A stretch of DNA of 64,000 nt from the NCBI RefSeq assembly GCF_020541225.1, contig NZ_CP045889.1, positions 124,001 through 188,000 of the forward strand. The letters run 5' to 3'. The stretch's first letter is position 1; each line of letters opens with the position of its first letter. The DNA comes from Candidatus Steffania adelgidicola (lineage in GTDB: Bacteria > Pseudomonadota > Gammaproteobacteria > Enterobacterales > Enterobacteriaceae). Positions 11,555 through 25,491 of this stretch are shown here, piece by piece. The position numbers and the translations under genes are program-made. Below the pieces are notes generated by a model. The model worked only from the letters and a program-made list of their open reading frames with translations. It was not told where the DNA came from and ran no database searches.

Positions 11555-14500
11555 ATAGTATACGATACTACGCACAAGAAAGATAACTGTGGCTTCGGGT
11601 TAATTGCTCATATAGAGGGTGTCAGCCTACCCGTAAAATAGTACACATCGTTATTCGTGCGCTAGCCTGAATGCAACATCGTAGTGCGATCTTGGGCGAT
11701 AGGTAGACTGGTGACGGTTGTGGTCTGCTATTGAAAAAAAACGTATCGATTTTATCGTATGCTAGCGAAGGAGAAAGGCTGGTTATTGGCGAAACACTAT
11801 AGCTGTTGGCATGATCTTCCTAAGTCAAGATAAAGAAGCTCACTTTAATCGCTGTATCGTCGAAAAAGAGATTAAAAACGAGATCTTGTCCATTGTAAGT
11901 TGGCGTTTAGTTCCAATTAACACCGACGTTCTTGGTGATATCATTCGATCTTCGTTGCCACGAATTCAACAGGTTTGTGTTAATGCCATTCTTGATTGGG
12001 AACTGCAAGCGATAGAACGTCGTTTATATATGGCGTGCCGTCGTATTAAAAATCTCGGTGATGATAATGTTTTGTATATTTGCAGTTTGTCCAGCTTAGT
12101 CACTGTCTATAAAAATTTGTGCATACCGGAAGATTTGTCGTATTTTTGTCTTGATCTTTCTGATATACGTCTAAAATCATCTATCTGCCTATTTCAGTAG
12201 CGTTTCTCAACAAACACAGTTCCTCGTTGGGCGCTGTGTAATCTTTGCGCTATCTCGCGTATAACGGTGAATTTAATACCATTATACTGGTGGTAACCGG
12301 AAGTGTGTCAAATGCGCGCGCCTACAAGTGAAAAGCATCTCTCATTCCCGATTTGTAGGACGCTTGCCCCTTCCTTAATCAATCTGGTTTAGATTCGAGC
12401 TCTCTGGATAATATGCTAGAGTTGTTTTTAAATGGAGGAATAGATTTTATCCGTGCTATACGCCTACTTATACTACCCGGCTGGCCGCATAATCTAAATA
12501 TGGATCTAGATCTTTGGGTCTTTTTCGCACTAAATTCTATGCATATATAGCTATAGGAAGACCCTGTTAGCCTGGTGATATTCGATGGCCGATTTACTGC
12601 TTTTACTCTAGATCGACACGGTCTGCGTCCGGCACGTTATGTCATCACTACGGATAAGCTGATCACTTGTGCTTCTGAGATTGGCATATGGGATTACCAA
12701 CTACATGAAGTAGCGGAAAAAGGCCGCGTATACCCTGGTGAACTAATGATTATTGACACGACTACTGGACGTATTATGCACTCTGAGGAAACTGACTCCG
12801 ATCTGATAAGCTGTTACCCCTATAAAAATGGATGGAGCAAAATGTCTGCCGTTTAACACCATGTGCACTGCTGTCTATTCAATCATGGATTATTTACGAT
12901 TATTTTCGTCAACGGTGCGCGCAGGTAGTAACTAACCCGCCTATCGACTCACTGCGTGAAGTGCATGTGATGTCATTAATTACATATGTTGGTCGTGAGA
13001 TGAATATTTTCTGTGAAGTAGAAATCCAGGCATCTCGATTGGCAATTAAATCGCCTAGAGTCCTATGTACTGAATTTACTCATCTTACGTTACAAGAGTC
13101 TGATCATTACCGTTCTAATAAATTAGAGATTATCTTTGATGCGGCAAAAGTAAGTCTGCATAACACAATATTAAACTTATGTATTCAAGTGGAAGAAATG
13201 GTGTATCAAGGAACAGTGATTTTAGTTCTAAGTGATCGCACTATCGCCCCCGGATGGTATCCTGGTGCTAGCCATGATGGCAGTAGGCGCTATTTGTACT
13301 CGTTTAGTCGAAAAAACTTGCGATGTGATGCTTACGTAATTATTGAAACAGCGAGTGCGCGTTATCCGTATCATTTTTCGGTACTGTTAGGTTTTAGCAC
13401 TACTGCGATCTATCCATTTTTAGCCTACGAAAGTCTAGCTAGTATGGTGGATAACAAGATCATTTATAATTACTATCGTACAGTAATATTAAATTTTCGT
13501 CATGGTATTAATAATAAGCTGTACAAAATTATGTCTAAAATGGGTATTGTGACCGTTTCCTCTTATCAATAATCAAAGTTGTGTAAAGCGGTTAGTTTGC
13601 ACAATGACCTAACGGAACTATGTTTGCATAGGGTAGTGAGCCGTATCAGCGGTGCTAGCTTCAGAGATATTTTAAGTTAGATTTACTCAATCTCGCTAGA
13701 CGTGCCTTGCTGAAACATAAAGTGATCAAACAAGGTGATTTACTGAAATATATCTACGGTGGAGAAGATAGTATCACGCGTATAATCACGATGTCGTACG
13801 TACCCTGCAGCACGCGGTGCTGAGCGGTAATCGAAAGGACTATCGTGAGTATGCAGATCTGGTTAATCAGCGTCCGATTGTGACGCTGCGGTATTTACTA
13901 TAATTAGAATTTAACGGCCCGATGATCGCGTTGGATCAGGTGGAGAAGGCTGGAATGTGTTTTAAAACGATTTGATACTGCCGCGATGTCTATCGGGGCG
14001 CTCAGTTCGGAAGCGTGTGAGTCGCTAGCTCAAGCAATGAGCGGACTAGGGGGTTTTTCTAATTCCGGCGAGGGCAGAGAGAATCCTTCTTGTTAGAGAA
14101 GCGATAAGGTTTCACGCATTAAACAGGTAACTTCTAGTCGCTTTAGCGTTACAGATCGCTGATCTAGTTAATGTGGCGGACGTTATTCAAATTAAGATAG
14201 CCCAGTGAAGGTAGCCAACTGTCTGGAGATAAGGTTACATCATATATTGCACGTCTACGCTATTCGGTACTTGGTATGACGCTCATTTCACCACCTCCTC
14301 ACCATGATATCTATTCGATAGACGACCTGGAACAAGCTTATTTTAAATTTAAAGCAGGTAAATGAAAAAGCATTAATTTTAGTTAAGCTAGTATCGGTAC
14401 CCCGTGTAGGTACCATTGCCATTGGTATCGCTAAAGCTTATGCGGATTTGATCACCATCGCTGGCTACTACGGTGGTACCGGAGCTAGCTCGATTTTCTT

Positions 14501-15856
14501 ATTAAGACATGCTGGCTTACCCTGGAAATTAAGATTAGCGGAAACTCAGCAAGCACTGGTGGCTTTAATGGACTCCGTTATAAAGTCCACCTCTAGGTAT
14601 ACGGTAGGCTCAAAACGGATAAAGACATTATCAAGGCAACTATCCTTGGTGCAGAAAGTTTGGCTTTTAAAACTGCGCCAATGGTAGCGCTAGGATGTAA
14701 ATATTCGCGGATCTATCACCTCAATAACTGCGCTACTGTCTTTGTAACACAGAACGAAGATCTGCGTCGAAATCATTATCATTATCTACCGGAATGTGTA
14801 AGAAATTATTTTCTATTTATCGCACAGAAATGTCGTGAGATTATGGTACAGCTCGGCGTGACTCAGCTTGTAGACCTCATAGGCTGTACTGATTTTTTGC
14901 GTAAGAGTGAGGGAATGACTACTCAACAGAATAAACTAGATCTTTCGCTATTCCTCGTTACTGCTCACCCCTATTTGGGGCAATCTCTTTATTGTACTGA
15001 GAACAGAAACTCGCCTCTTGTTCGGGGTTTCATGAATAACCGCTTGAATAAACAGGTAATTCCTTACGTGGATACGAAATAGAGTAAGAGTTTTAATTTT
15101 AATATCCAAAATACCGATCGTTCAGTAGAGGCGTCATTATTAGGCGTGATCGCCGATATTTACGGTGATACAGGTTTATCTTTAAATCCACTTACAACCT
15201 ACTTTACCGGTAGGGCTGGACAAAGCTTTGGGATGTAGAACGCTAAAAGTCTATAGCTAACCTTGACTGGTAATTCTAACGATGATGTTTGTAAGGGAAT
15301 GGTCGGGGGTAGTATTGTAATTAAAGCGCTACTGTGTTCAGCTTTTTTAAGTTATCAAACCACTATTATTAGCAATACTTGTTTGTATGGTGGGACCACG
15401 GCGGCAGCTGTTTACTGCCGGGAGGGCCAGGGAACGTTTCTCAGTACGTAATTTTGGTGCTACGACGGTAGTATAAGGAATAGGTGATAACGCTTGTGAA
15501 TATATGACTGGCGGGATTGTCTGTGTGTTAAGCCGTACTGGTATTAACTTTGGTGCTGGCATGACTGGCGGTTTTGCTTATGTGCTCAATGAGCATAATG
15601 ACTTTAGAAACTTTGTGAATCTAGAATTAGTGAAGGTTTTAACTTCAGTTGATTTGCCTATGTATGAAAAACATTTGCATGGATTACTTAGCAAGCACGT
15701 TGACCTAACTGTTTTGCACCGAGGAAAAGAACTATTGACTTATTAGTCTCCGTGGTTGGGCCGTTTAGCGCTAGGAAATGCTAAATCAAGCGTTCTGAAA
15801 GTATTATTAGGAAATAATAACCCCAGTGTATGGTAGAATTGCATCTGAAAGGGTAG
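11555..15856 (+). pseudogene. gltB: Glutamate synthase large subunit GltB, broken
   Basis: In life this enzyme transfers glutamine amide nitrogen to 2-oxoglutarate. Homology to enterobacterial GltB runs almost from end to end in all three forward frames. It starts VYDTTHKKDNCGFGLIAHIEG (the Cys of DNCGFG is the glutaminase nucleophile), and later blocks include [31 protein letters not shown] and NFGAGMTGGFAYVLNE. The position of the start codon reads ATA instead of ATG (11555). The first in-frame stop is at 11639. Further stops and frameshifts occur throughout, and about 60 codons are missing near 12860 (between NVCRL and SWIIYDYFRQ). The longest surviving open segment is 12832-13572. The gene is followed by gltD in the native order. 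It is clearly non-functional but decayed recently enough to be readable. Confidence 0.95.
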
Positions 15857-15869
15857 GCAGAGGTTTATA

Positions 15870-17211
<1,342 letters not shown>

Positions 17212-17249
17212 TACAAGCTCCATCGGTTACATAGAGTGTGTATATACGC

Positions 17250-17756
17250 TTACTTCACTAGGTGTAATGCCCTTCGTTGGCTATTGCTATTTATCTTGGT
17301 GTTTTTCTCTTTATCTTTAATGGTATTTATTTTGGTATTACTTGATTGATTAGTATCAATCACCGAGAGGATGCTTGTTATGTCTAAATGTTTGGTATTG
17401 CCTATGAGTGGTGGCTGCTTCTTATAAGCCGGTTCTGATTCAAACATCGTACCAGCGCCATTTTCGCGTGCATAGATAGCTAGTACGGCTGCCATGGGTA
17501 TTATAACCTGTTGTGGTACATGATTAAATCGGGCATTAAACTGCAAGTTGTCATTGCAGATTATCAGGTTTATTATGGCACGAGGCGCAATATTTAGTAC
17601 AATTTGACCATTAGAAGCAAACTCTGTTGGTACTATTACACCCTCTAAATTGATATCAACCACCAGATATGGTGTTAATTCATTATCAATTAACCATTTG
17701 TAAAATGCTTCTAATAAGTAAGGACGGCGCGGTGACATCTGAGTTACTTGTTGCAT
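17250..17756 (-). CDS. sspB: ClpXP protease specificity-enhancing factor SspB
   Basis: SspB binds ssrA-tagged proteins made on stalled ribosomes and hands them to ClpXP. The 168-residue protein has the full substrate-binding domain (TPRRPYLLEAFYKWL is matched by SPRRPYLLEAFYKWL; also GQIVLNIAPRAI and AAVLAIYARENGAGTMFE). It ends in LHLVK, corresponding to the ClpX-binding tail LRVVK of E. coli. The linker between these is lysine/asparagine-rich and contains two NTKIN copies, whereas the E. coli linker is acidic. The gene begins 4 bases after the sspA stop, the usual sspA-sspB operon. It ends tail to tail with the gltD pseudogene; in E. coli gltBD and ssp are also chromosomal neighbours, so the intervening genes were deleted. 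Confidence 0.95.
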   Translation of the reverse strand: MQQVTQMSPRRPYLLEAFYKWLIDNELTPYLVVDINLEGVIVPTEFASNGQIVLNIAPRAIINLIICNDNLQFNARFNHVPQQVIIPMAAVLAIYARENGAGTMFESEPAYKKQPPLIGNTKHLDITSILSVIDTNQSSNTKINTIKDKEKNTKINSNSQRRALHLVK

Positions 17757-17760
17757 ATCT

Positions 17761-18402
17761 TCATCCTCGGGTCTGCAGGCGAATGTTGCGTTCCAATTCA
17801 GTCAGAGAGGTAAGAAAGGCATCTCGTTCAAATACCCGGTTCATATACCCCTTTAACTCCTTGGCGCCTACACCGGCTAATTCAATACCTAGTTTCGGCA
17901 AACGCCAGAATAATGGCGTTAAGTAGCAATCCACTAGACTGAACTCTTCACTCATGAAGAATGGTGCCTCATGAAATAATGGTGCCACTCCAAGTAGCTC
18001 TTCATGTAGGCGATGACGAGCGATTTCTGCCTCGTTGGAATTGCTTGTTTCTATTTTTCGCATCAGTGTATACCAATCATTCTCGATGCGGTGCATCATG
18101 AGGCGGCTGGTTCCCCGTGCTACTGGATAAACTGGCATCAGGGGTGGATGAGGAAACCGCTCATCTAAGTATTCCATAATAATACGAGATTCGTACAGTG
18201 TAAGTTCACGATCGACTAGTGTTGGCACAGTACAGTATGGGTTTAGGTCAATTAAGTCTTGTGGTAGATTATCCATGTCAACCTGCTCAATTGCAACACT
18301 CACTCCTTTTTCCGCCAGAACGATGTGTACTTGATGGCTGAAGATGTCAGTTTTTCCGGAAAACAGTGTCATCACCGAACGTTTGTTGGCCGCGACAGCC
18401 AT
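17761..18402 (-). CDS. sspA: Stringent starvation protein A, RNA polymerase-associated
   Basis: SspA is a GST-fold protein that binds RNA polymerase with sigma-70 and affects stationary-phase and acid-stress transcription. The 213-residue product aligns end to end with E. coli SspA: MAVAANKRSVMTLFSG at the N-terminus, VPTLVDRELTLYESRIIMEY in the thioredoxin-like domain, PHPPLMPVYPVARG, and EFSLVDCYLTPLFWRLPKLG in the helical domain. I chose ATG 18402 because homology starts at MAVAANK and GGAGGT lies just upstream; eight earlier codons are open but not conserved. It leads the sspA-sspB operon. The rpsI-rplM genes that precede sspA in E. coli are not in the following 4.7 kb. Confidence 0.97.
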   Translation of the reverse strand: MAVAANKRSVMTLFSGKTDIFSHQVHIVLAEKGVSVAIEQVDMDNLPQDLIDLNPYCTVPTLVDRELTLYESRIIMEYLDERFPHPPLMPVYPVARGTSRLMMHRIENDWYTLMRKIETSNSNEAEIARHRLHEELLGVAPLFHEAPFFMSEEFSLVDCYLTPLFWRLPKLGIELAGVGAKELKGYMNRVFERDAFLTSLTELERNIRLQTRG

Positions 18403-21400
18403 GTAAACCTCCAAGTTTCTTAACAAAAGTACGCATAGCTTTAATTTGGAATTGTTTTTCTAATTAATCTGCACTTATTCGTTGAACCTTACCTGATACA
18501 ACCAAGGAGCAAATATTTATATCAGTGGATAACCGCTAGCGAAGTAAACTGATATATAATATCAGTGTCAGCTATTTTATCAGATTTTGTCTGTTGTGCG
18601 AGGCATTATACAAGAAATTAGCAGGAATTTACTAAGGTGTTTGATGGTGATGATAAATATATCTAAAAGCAATTAGGAGGAATGGATTTTTCTTAAGCGT
18701 TTAAGAAGAAATTATTTTTTTAGAATCTTAAGAAAATCTAAACGGAAGAAAATAATCTTAGGATTCAAAATTTTTCTATTTTTATAGAAATGTAATTATA
18801 TTAAGTGTACCTGTAGTAGGTATAGATCTTTGTTATATTTAAAAGCATCTGCATGCTTTAATTTTACTATGAATAGCATGCATTTGACAAACTCAACATG
18901 TTCTTTTATTTGACTAAAAGTAGTGAATAGAATTAAAAAGATTTTCAAGTAGTTCTTTAATGTTTATATTATATCTTTCGATCACATCTTCAGTATTCCG
19001 CATGAAGCTTATTACTCAGATATTCATTTATATTGAGTGTTATACATGAGTCTCTGTATTGATTTTCCTGGATTGAGAAAATTTAGAAATCTAAAAGAAG
19101 AGAATGTATACATTTCCATCCTTTCTTCTGGTAGGACTGACCTGATAAGAAGAGCCATAATGGGTATAATAAAAATTATATCATAAGCATCTTTATCAAT
19201 TATTATTTTAGTTTTAAGAATCGGATAAACCTCTAGTGTGTTTTACGATTTGTATACTGATTTCCTGATGAAATTTATTCTCTTATAGAATAGATCTCAC
19301 CGAGATTTAAGTAATGAGGCTTTTAAAAATCAGTTTTTCTTATCGTTTTTAGCTGAATTTTGTAAAAATTCACTCTCAACTTGAGAAAACTGCGACTCCA
19401 ATTTTGAGTGTCTACAGGCAAGTTTTAGAAAGTACGCGAAATTACTAGGATATCCTCAACAAGAAGGAAATAGTTTTTCCAGAAAAACCATCCTAGCCTT
19501 TTATTAAGGCATACATATAGAATATACGCTTTAATAAATTTCCATGTATAAAAATTTTGGGTTCAACTTATCTAGTCTGTTTATTAGATGAAAACTTTAA
19601 GAATAACATAAAGAACATGATATACAGTAATAGGTTACCCTAGCGTTTTATCTAGAAATAAATGGTAATAGTGGAGTGATTTTTAAAGTGGATAGAAGAT
19701 CTGATCTCAAGTGGCTGTTACCACTTCCCGTAAAGTTCTTGGATAACACTGGTTATTATATTTAGCGCCATAATCAAGTTATGGGTGTAAAAAATTTTAG
19801 GAAGAAAAACGTTATTTTGGGTGATAAGAGATTAATAACATGTCACTTTTAAAAATATGTTATATATCGCCTAAAGCAAAAAAACGTCGGTGCCATTAAG
19901 TATATTAATAATGTTTTTTGTGAAATTCATAAAAAAGCATTATTAGCCTTCATAATCAACAAATGAATATTAAAGATTAATATCTATCACATCGATATTG
20001 GTGTCGTTTTTATCAAATGTATTTTTCTAAACGTAGGTTTGATAATAATTTCTAATTATGTCTGTCGTTATAATAAAAAATATATATTTACCTGATTAGT
20101 CTTGCTTGGATTTTATCCAAAAAATTATGTTTTGCGTTTCGATATAGAGTTTATTAAGAGTCTTATCGCGTTTTATTATCTATGTCTTCAGATTCATTCT
20201 GTGTGTTAAAAGAATGCCTCTTTATTTTCTTTATTCAACTGATTTATTTATGTTTTTCCTACAAATAGAGTATGTTTCGCACATCTAGCAGAGTGCGGAT
20301 GTTGTATTTTAAAAAATGGATTCAATATTCTACTCCATTATTATACTAATTAATTTTTCAGAGTCAATATCATTCTTGGTAAATATTGTTTTTGTATTTT
20401 TGTCATCGTTGATATTATAGCTTCAATGAAACCTTCATGCTATAATTTTTCCATGTTGAAAATTTTTCTAGGATGGATTTCCTTACAATCGCAATCAAAT
20501 ATTATTTGATGGAATTGTTTGTTTTTTATAACTCTCCTTTCTCAGTCCTCTTCATCGGAAGAGAATGGAGTGTTGATAAATCAAATCAAGGGTGAGATGA
20601 TTATAATCATTCAGTTCAGCGCTCAACATCGATTACCGTAATTATAAAAATAACGTTTAGGAATATGATGAATCTACTCTGCGTTCTATAAAAATTATAC
20701 GGTTTTCACATCAATTCTTTCTATAAATGAAATGTTTATCAAGAATTATGTGATGGATATTCTATAAAAACACTTCTCCTTTCTTTGCACTATTTCTTGG
20801 TTCTTATAAGTTATATCAAGCAACAACTAATATCTTTTAGATATAGATCTATAGATCGGTGTAAACCTAGAAAATTTTCAAATAATCTATATGTATTATA
20901 TGGTGTTAAAAGTCTACAAGATCATTGATTTAATAAACAAGACACCATTTAAAAAAAACCAAATAAATATTATAATTCTATTTATTCTCATTATGAATTA
21001 CAAATATCATAAGTTTTTTATCCCTGTACAATAACGATCTTGACCAATATTTGATGTTTTTGATGATGTGAATTAATGATCTCTTTGAGATGGTCAATAA
21101 TAGTCAGCTAGATAGGTTGTATTATTTTTTACTCTGAAACGTCTGAATACATAGCGATATGTTTTGAATGATCGGTCTTTATAACTCGATATGTATTAAT
21201 ATTTCAGGTTGCTTCAATATTCGAATGATAAAATACATAGTAGCATCGATTAATTAAATTTGTATACAGTGTATATAGTCAAGCTGATATTTCCCTTTTT
21301 TTGCATCTCTTATAGATATTTAAATGACCTGGAGATATTAAAAATCAATGGTAATATATAGAATATTAGTGATTAGATATATCAAAGATTTTAAAAGAGC

Positions 21401-23103
21401 ATATCCCATTTTGGGGTGTAAGATTTTTTAAAAGTGTCGTGAATAGAAAATATCATGCTATGTTCCAGCATCGTGTTGATGATATAGTTCGTCAATTTAT
21501 AATAAATAGGCATGATTTCATGATGTGGTTTATGATTTGAAAGGAGATGATATTTTGGGAAGGTGTTGACTAAGAAGTGAAAATAGCAGCGCTATCGCTA
21601 AATCCGTTTAGCAAGTAGTACTTTGTACGCTTAGCTTCCCTCATGTAACCCAGCATAGTTCCATGAATTATTTACGATTAACTAAATATTGTAGAGTTAA
21701 GAATGGCTATCGTATTTTTAAAATTTTTGTTCCAAAAACATAATTCGATGACATGTTTAATGTAATAAGAATGAGTTATGGATTAATAAGAGTCATCTTT
21801 ATGACTAGCATATCGCTAGCGAGGTGGATATGAGTTAAATTAAGTGTGTTTTTTAATAATAGATCGAAATTACATTTAAGGTTAATAGATATGACGTGGA
21901 TGGCTTCCTATTTAGACAGACTCGTGCATATCTGTTTTAATAAGAGTTTTAGATATATATGGTTAAGCTTTTTCTATCTGTAATATAACTCAATATTTTC
22001 AGGTATGACTTAAAGGTAGCGTATATGTAAGTGACCGGTGTTTAATGAGTATAATGATATTAAATTTAATTCACCTTAGTATAAGGAGTGAGTCTATATC
22101 TAGACTATTAGAGTTGCATTAATCTATCTAAATTAAAAAATGCTAATATATCGCAAGGGGTATTTTTTCTATGTCAATTTGAGAGATAACTGAAATTTGT
22201 AAAGTAGGTAGTATTCATCTACATGAATTATTTTTTCTTGTTATATGTTTGGATTTAATTATCCAACGATATAATTTAGATTGATAGATAGGTTTATACT
22301 TTAGCCTAATTTGGCTCATATTTTATTTATGGAGTTAAGAATATCATGGTAGTACGATTAGAAGGTTTACGTCTAGAATAGAAGTTCTAGCTCTTCTGGC
22401 ATATTTTTATACGGTTAAAAACCGTTTTAGTATATTTATCTCTGGATAAAATAATAGGATCAAACTGTATTCTCTGCTCATACTAACTTTTAAGAATTCC
22501 TATTTATATTATTCCACGAATACTGTATATGAATTTGGGATAGAAATATTTTATAATTTTTTAATATTGTTTGTTGATATTGAATCAATGCTCATGAGTG
22601 GTAATTCAATTACGATGATATCAAAAGTGTTGTATATTAGCTATGTTCTATGAGAATTATCAGGATACGTAGTATGTAGAAATTCGGGGCTGCTCCTAGC
22701 AAATCTCTCAAGAGAGAGAAAATATTTTAGGGAAACCATCGGAATCTCTCTTGAATAGGCGATACTATCAATTGTAAACAATTGAGATATATTGTCGTAT
22801 TTAACTTTATTATCTTGAACGATTGATTTCTAGTAAATTTAGAGATATTTAGACCTTTTAGATGAAGTAGGTAGAAATATGTAACATATCCATAATTAAA
22901 GCTTTGATGTTTAAATTTAGATAATTATCTACAATAATATTGCGTCTCAAGTTTAATCGTTAGTACTTGCTAAACAATAATTAAGTTAGAATAGAGAATG
23001 TTTGGTGATGTCTTATACAAACATTATATAGAAAATATTCTATGGACGATTATTAATCTAGTATTAACGTTTTCGTAAAAAGTCTAGCAGAATCTGCGCG
23101 CTT
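18403..23103. other. 4.7-kb AT-rich desert, the longest in the window
   Basis: No open frame or remnant is recognisable on either strand. It contains only short inverted repeats, for example ACTGATAT/ATATCAGT at 18548-18566, just upstream of sspA. Base composition is uniformly AT-rich, unlike the gltBD pseudogenes, so any former genes here decayed much earlier. Confidence 0.6.
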
Positions 23104-23679
23104 TTAATAGTAAGAGTGTTTGCCATGTTGATGTGCTGTCAAGTCTCGTACCCCCTTCAATTCAGGGAAGGTTGCTAAAACTTCTTTTTCGATCCCTTCT
23201 TTCAGGGTGAAATCTGCCATTGCACATCCATTACATCCCCCGCCAAACTGTAAGATCGCTAGCATATCATCGGTAATATCTATTAAAGTTACTTGACCTC
23301 CGTGACTCAGAAGCTTCGGATTGATCTGGAGTTGAAGCATATGTGACACGCGTTCAATAAGCGGTGCGTCTTCACTTATTTGCTGCATTTTAGCGTTAGG
23401 AGCTTTCAGCGTTAGCTGGGAGGCAAGCTGATATGTAACGACATCAATTTCTGCATCCCTTAAATAAGGAATGGAAAGTGCATTTACATAAAGAGAAAAT
23501 TTATCGAATTTCAGCTCGGTGTCAGTGCTCTCTACTGTATTTGATGGGCAGTATGACACGCCACATTCTGCATCGGGTGTACCAGGATTAATAACAAAGA
23601 TGCGGATTTGGGTTCCAACCTCTTGATTGATTAGTAATTTAGCAAAATGCTCCTGGGCAGAATCTGTAATATGGATCAT
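23104..23679 (-). CDS. nfuA: Fe-S cluster carrier NfuA
   Basis: NfuA carries [4Fe-4S] clusters to target enzymes, especially under iron or oxidative stress. The protein has 191 residues, exactly the E. coli length. The degenerate A-type N-terminal domain ([20 protein letters not shown]) is followed by the Nfu domain with the cluster-binding Cys149-Asn-Gly-Cys152 in [13 protein letters not shown]. The C-terminal [19 protein letters not shown] matches the family. The flanking enterobacterial genes (gntX, gntT) are not recognisable. It appears intact. Its retention suggests Fe-S enzymes still depend on it. Confidence 0.97.
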   Translation of the reverse strand: MIHITDSAQEHFAKLLINQEVGTQIRIFVINPGTPDAECGVSYCPSNTVESTDTELKFDKFSLYVNALSIPYLRDAEIDVVTYQLASQLTLKAPNAKMQQISEDAPLIERVSHMLQLQINPKLLSHGGQVTLIDITDDMLAILQFGGGCNGCAMADFTLKEGIEKEVLATFPELKGVRDLTAHQHGKHSYY

Positions 23680-25164
23680 AATCTTGACTCAATAGTTTAT
23701 TAAGGTAATGAAATACATATTATGCGCCTTCTTCTACGAAGACCACAAGGTATGTAAATAGTTCAGAGTCATTTGAGGGTAACAGAGTATTTTTATTAGA
23801 ATAAACAACAGTATCCTCTACGCATATTTTGGTGATCTTTCATGGAAAGATGATTTTTTGGTTCTAAGAATATCGCTTCACTTTAGTTAATTTTGTGGAT
23901 TTCATGTTTTTTCTTGAGGTGTGATGAGAGATCTAAACTGATTATTGATGAATATTAAAAATCTGATTGTATTTAAAATGAGCATTTTATACCTATTAAG
24001 TATAGATAATACTCTTGATACGTGCGGAAACTGGTTGAGTTTCTTAACTATATAAAAATAATTTAATAGGGTTAGATCTAAAGTACTGTACTTTACGTCA
24101 TCTTAACAGTTGACATAGCATGTAATATAAGCAAGAAGTCAAGCATCTGTACAAAAGAAGATATACAAACTAAGTCTAAGACTTCGAAGAAGTAGAAGTG
24201 CAATAAACTTTCTATAAAAGGAAAGTGGTTTCCTAAGAATGCTGAATTTTTTATAACGCCAGCGTATTGTGGCTATAGATCCTGCGAGTGAAGAGGTTTG
24301 AATGAATCTCTGTAAAACAGAGGTATGGTTCATGCGCCACATTTATTTAAAGCAGATATGGTAAAATTCACAGAGTAGATTTGTAATCTATGAGAGATTC
24401 GTTGTTAGCCATCATTGTAACTATGATTCTTGATTTCCTATAAGTTAATTTAGAGCACTGTCAAAATATGTTTTGTACCCTTAGATGTTAAGTATTACTC
24501 AAGAATTTTATTCTTTTTATATAATTAATCTAAGAAAAATATCTATATTTAAAGGGTGACAATTTGGAATTGATTGATGATATATATGGTTATGTAGTCT
24601 ACAATAATCTTATTATGCAATACGTTTACTATTGGATGGAAAGAAATGGATTGATTTAATTCAATCCACTTAAGTAAGATACTTTATTCATAAAACTTAA
24701 GTTTTGTAAAGATGTGGATATGATGGATAATAAGATTATTGCATCGCCTTCATCCTCTAGTAAGGATGACCTCCCTAACCTATAATCTCTAAAAAGAGAT
24801 TGTCGAGTAATTTTATTGCTATATATGAAATATAATGATAAAGTTAGTATTTTAATTTTTATAAACTCATTCTGTAATGTATCTCTTTATTTTGATTTAT
24901 AATTTTGTATTTTTATTATTAATTTTAGGCTATCATGCATATTCGCGATCTATGAAAGCATCGTGTATGGTATAATACAAACGATATAAAAAACGTCATG
25001 TATTCTCTATCTCATAGAGATAGAAAACTAAATATGTATCATAGTGTAATCTATCGGAGATAGTGTATCTATGGACGCGATCTATCTGTTTTGCATTTCA
25101 TGCAAAAATGTATAGCACATATCCAATCAACCGATTTAAGTAAAAAAGATGTTGTGGGGTTAAT
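23680..25164. other. 1.5-kb AT-rich desert between divergent nfuA and trxA
   Basis: No recognisable gene; a 67-codon open frame at 24139-24342 (minus) has no family resemblance I can name. The right end holds a candidate trxA promoter (24968-24976) and the small hairpins TCTATCTC/GAGATAGA (25006-25024) and CTATC-GGA-GATAG (about 25050-25062), which would lie in the trxA leader. Confidence 0.55.
24968..24976 (+). promoter_or_regulatory. Candidate extended -10 promoter of trxA
   Basis: TGGTATAAT is a good extended -10 element 188 bases before the trxA start on the same strand. No strong -35 is visible. Two small hairpins between it and trxA would lie in the leader transcript. Confidence 0.35.
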
Positions 25165-25491
25165 ATGAGCGATACCGTTATTCAAGTAAGTGATAGTAGT
25201 TTTAAGAAAGAGATATTACAGGCTAAAGGATTATTTTTAGTCGATTTCTGGGCGGAGTGGTGTGGTCCTTGTAAAAGTATTTCACCTATTCTAACAGAAT
25301 TAGCGAATGAATTTGCCGGGAAATTAACTATTACTAAATTGAATATTGATGAAAATCCAACTACTACATCGCAGTATGGTATTCGAAGTATTCCTACTCT
25401 GTTATTATTCCGCGATGGGAAAGTAATAGGTAGCAAGATTGGTGCGTTATCTAGAGGACAGATAAAGGAATTTCTAAACTTAAATCCATAA
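25165..25491 (+). CDS. trxA: Thioredoxin 1
   Basis: Thioredoxin is a cytoplasmic disulfide reductant for ribonucleotide reductase and other enzymes, recycled by thioredoxin reductase. The 108-residue protein has the classic active site Trp32-Cys-Gly-Pro-Cys36, the buried aspartate in LVDFWAEW, and the cis-proline in [10 protein letters not shown]. Length and start agree with E. coli TrxA, and GGGG stands just before the ATG. trxA followed by rho and wecA is the conserved enterobacterial order. Confidence 0.97.
   Translation: MSDTVIQVSDSSFKKEILQAKGLFLVDFWAEWCGPCKSISPILTELANEFAGKLTITKLNIDENPTTTSQYGIRSIPTLLLFRDGKVIGSKIGALSRGQIKEFLNLNP

Noticed and set aside
24139-24342. 67-codon minus-strand frame near nfuA, considered as a remnant of gntX
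   Set aside because: Its residues do not match GntX/ComF motifs or any family I recognise.
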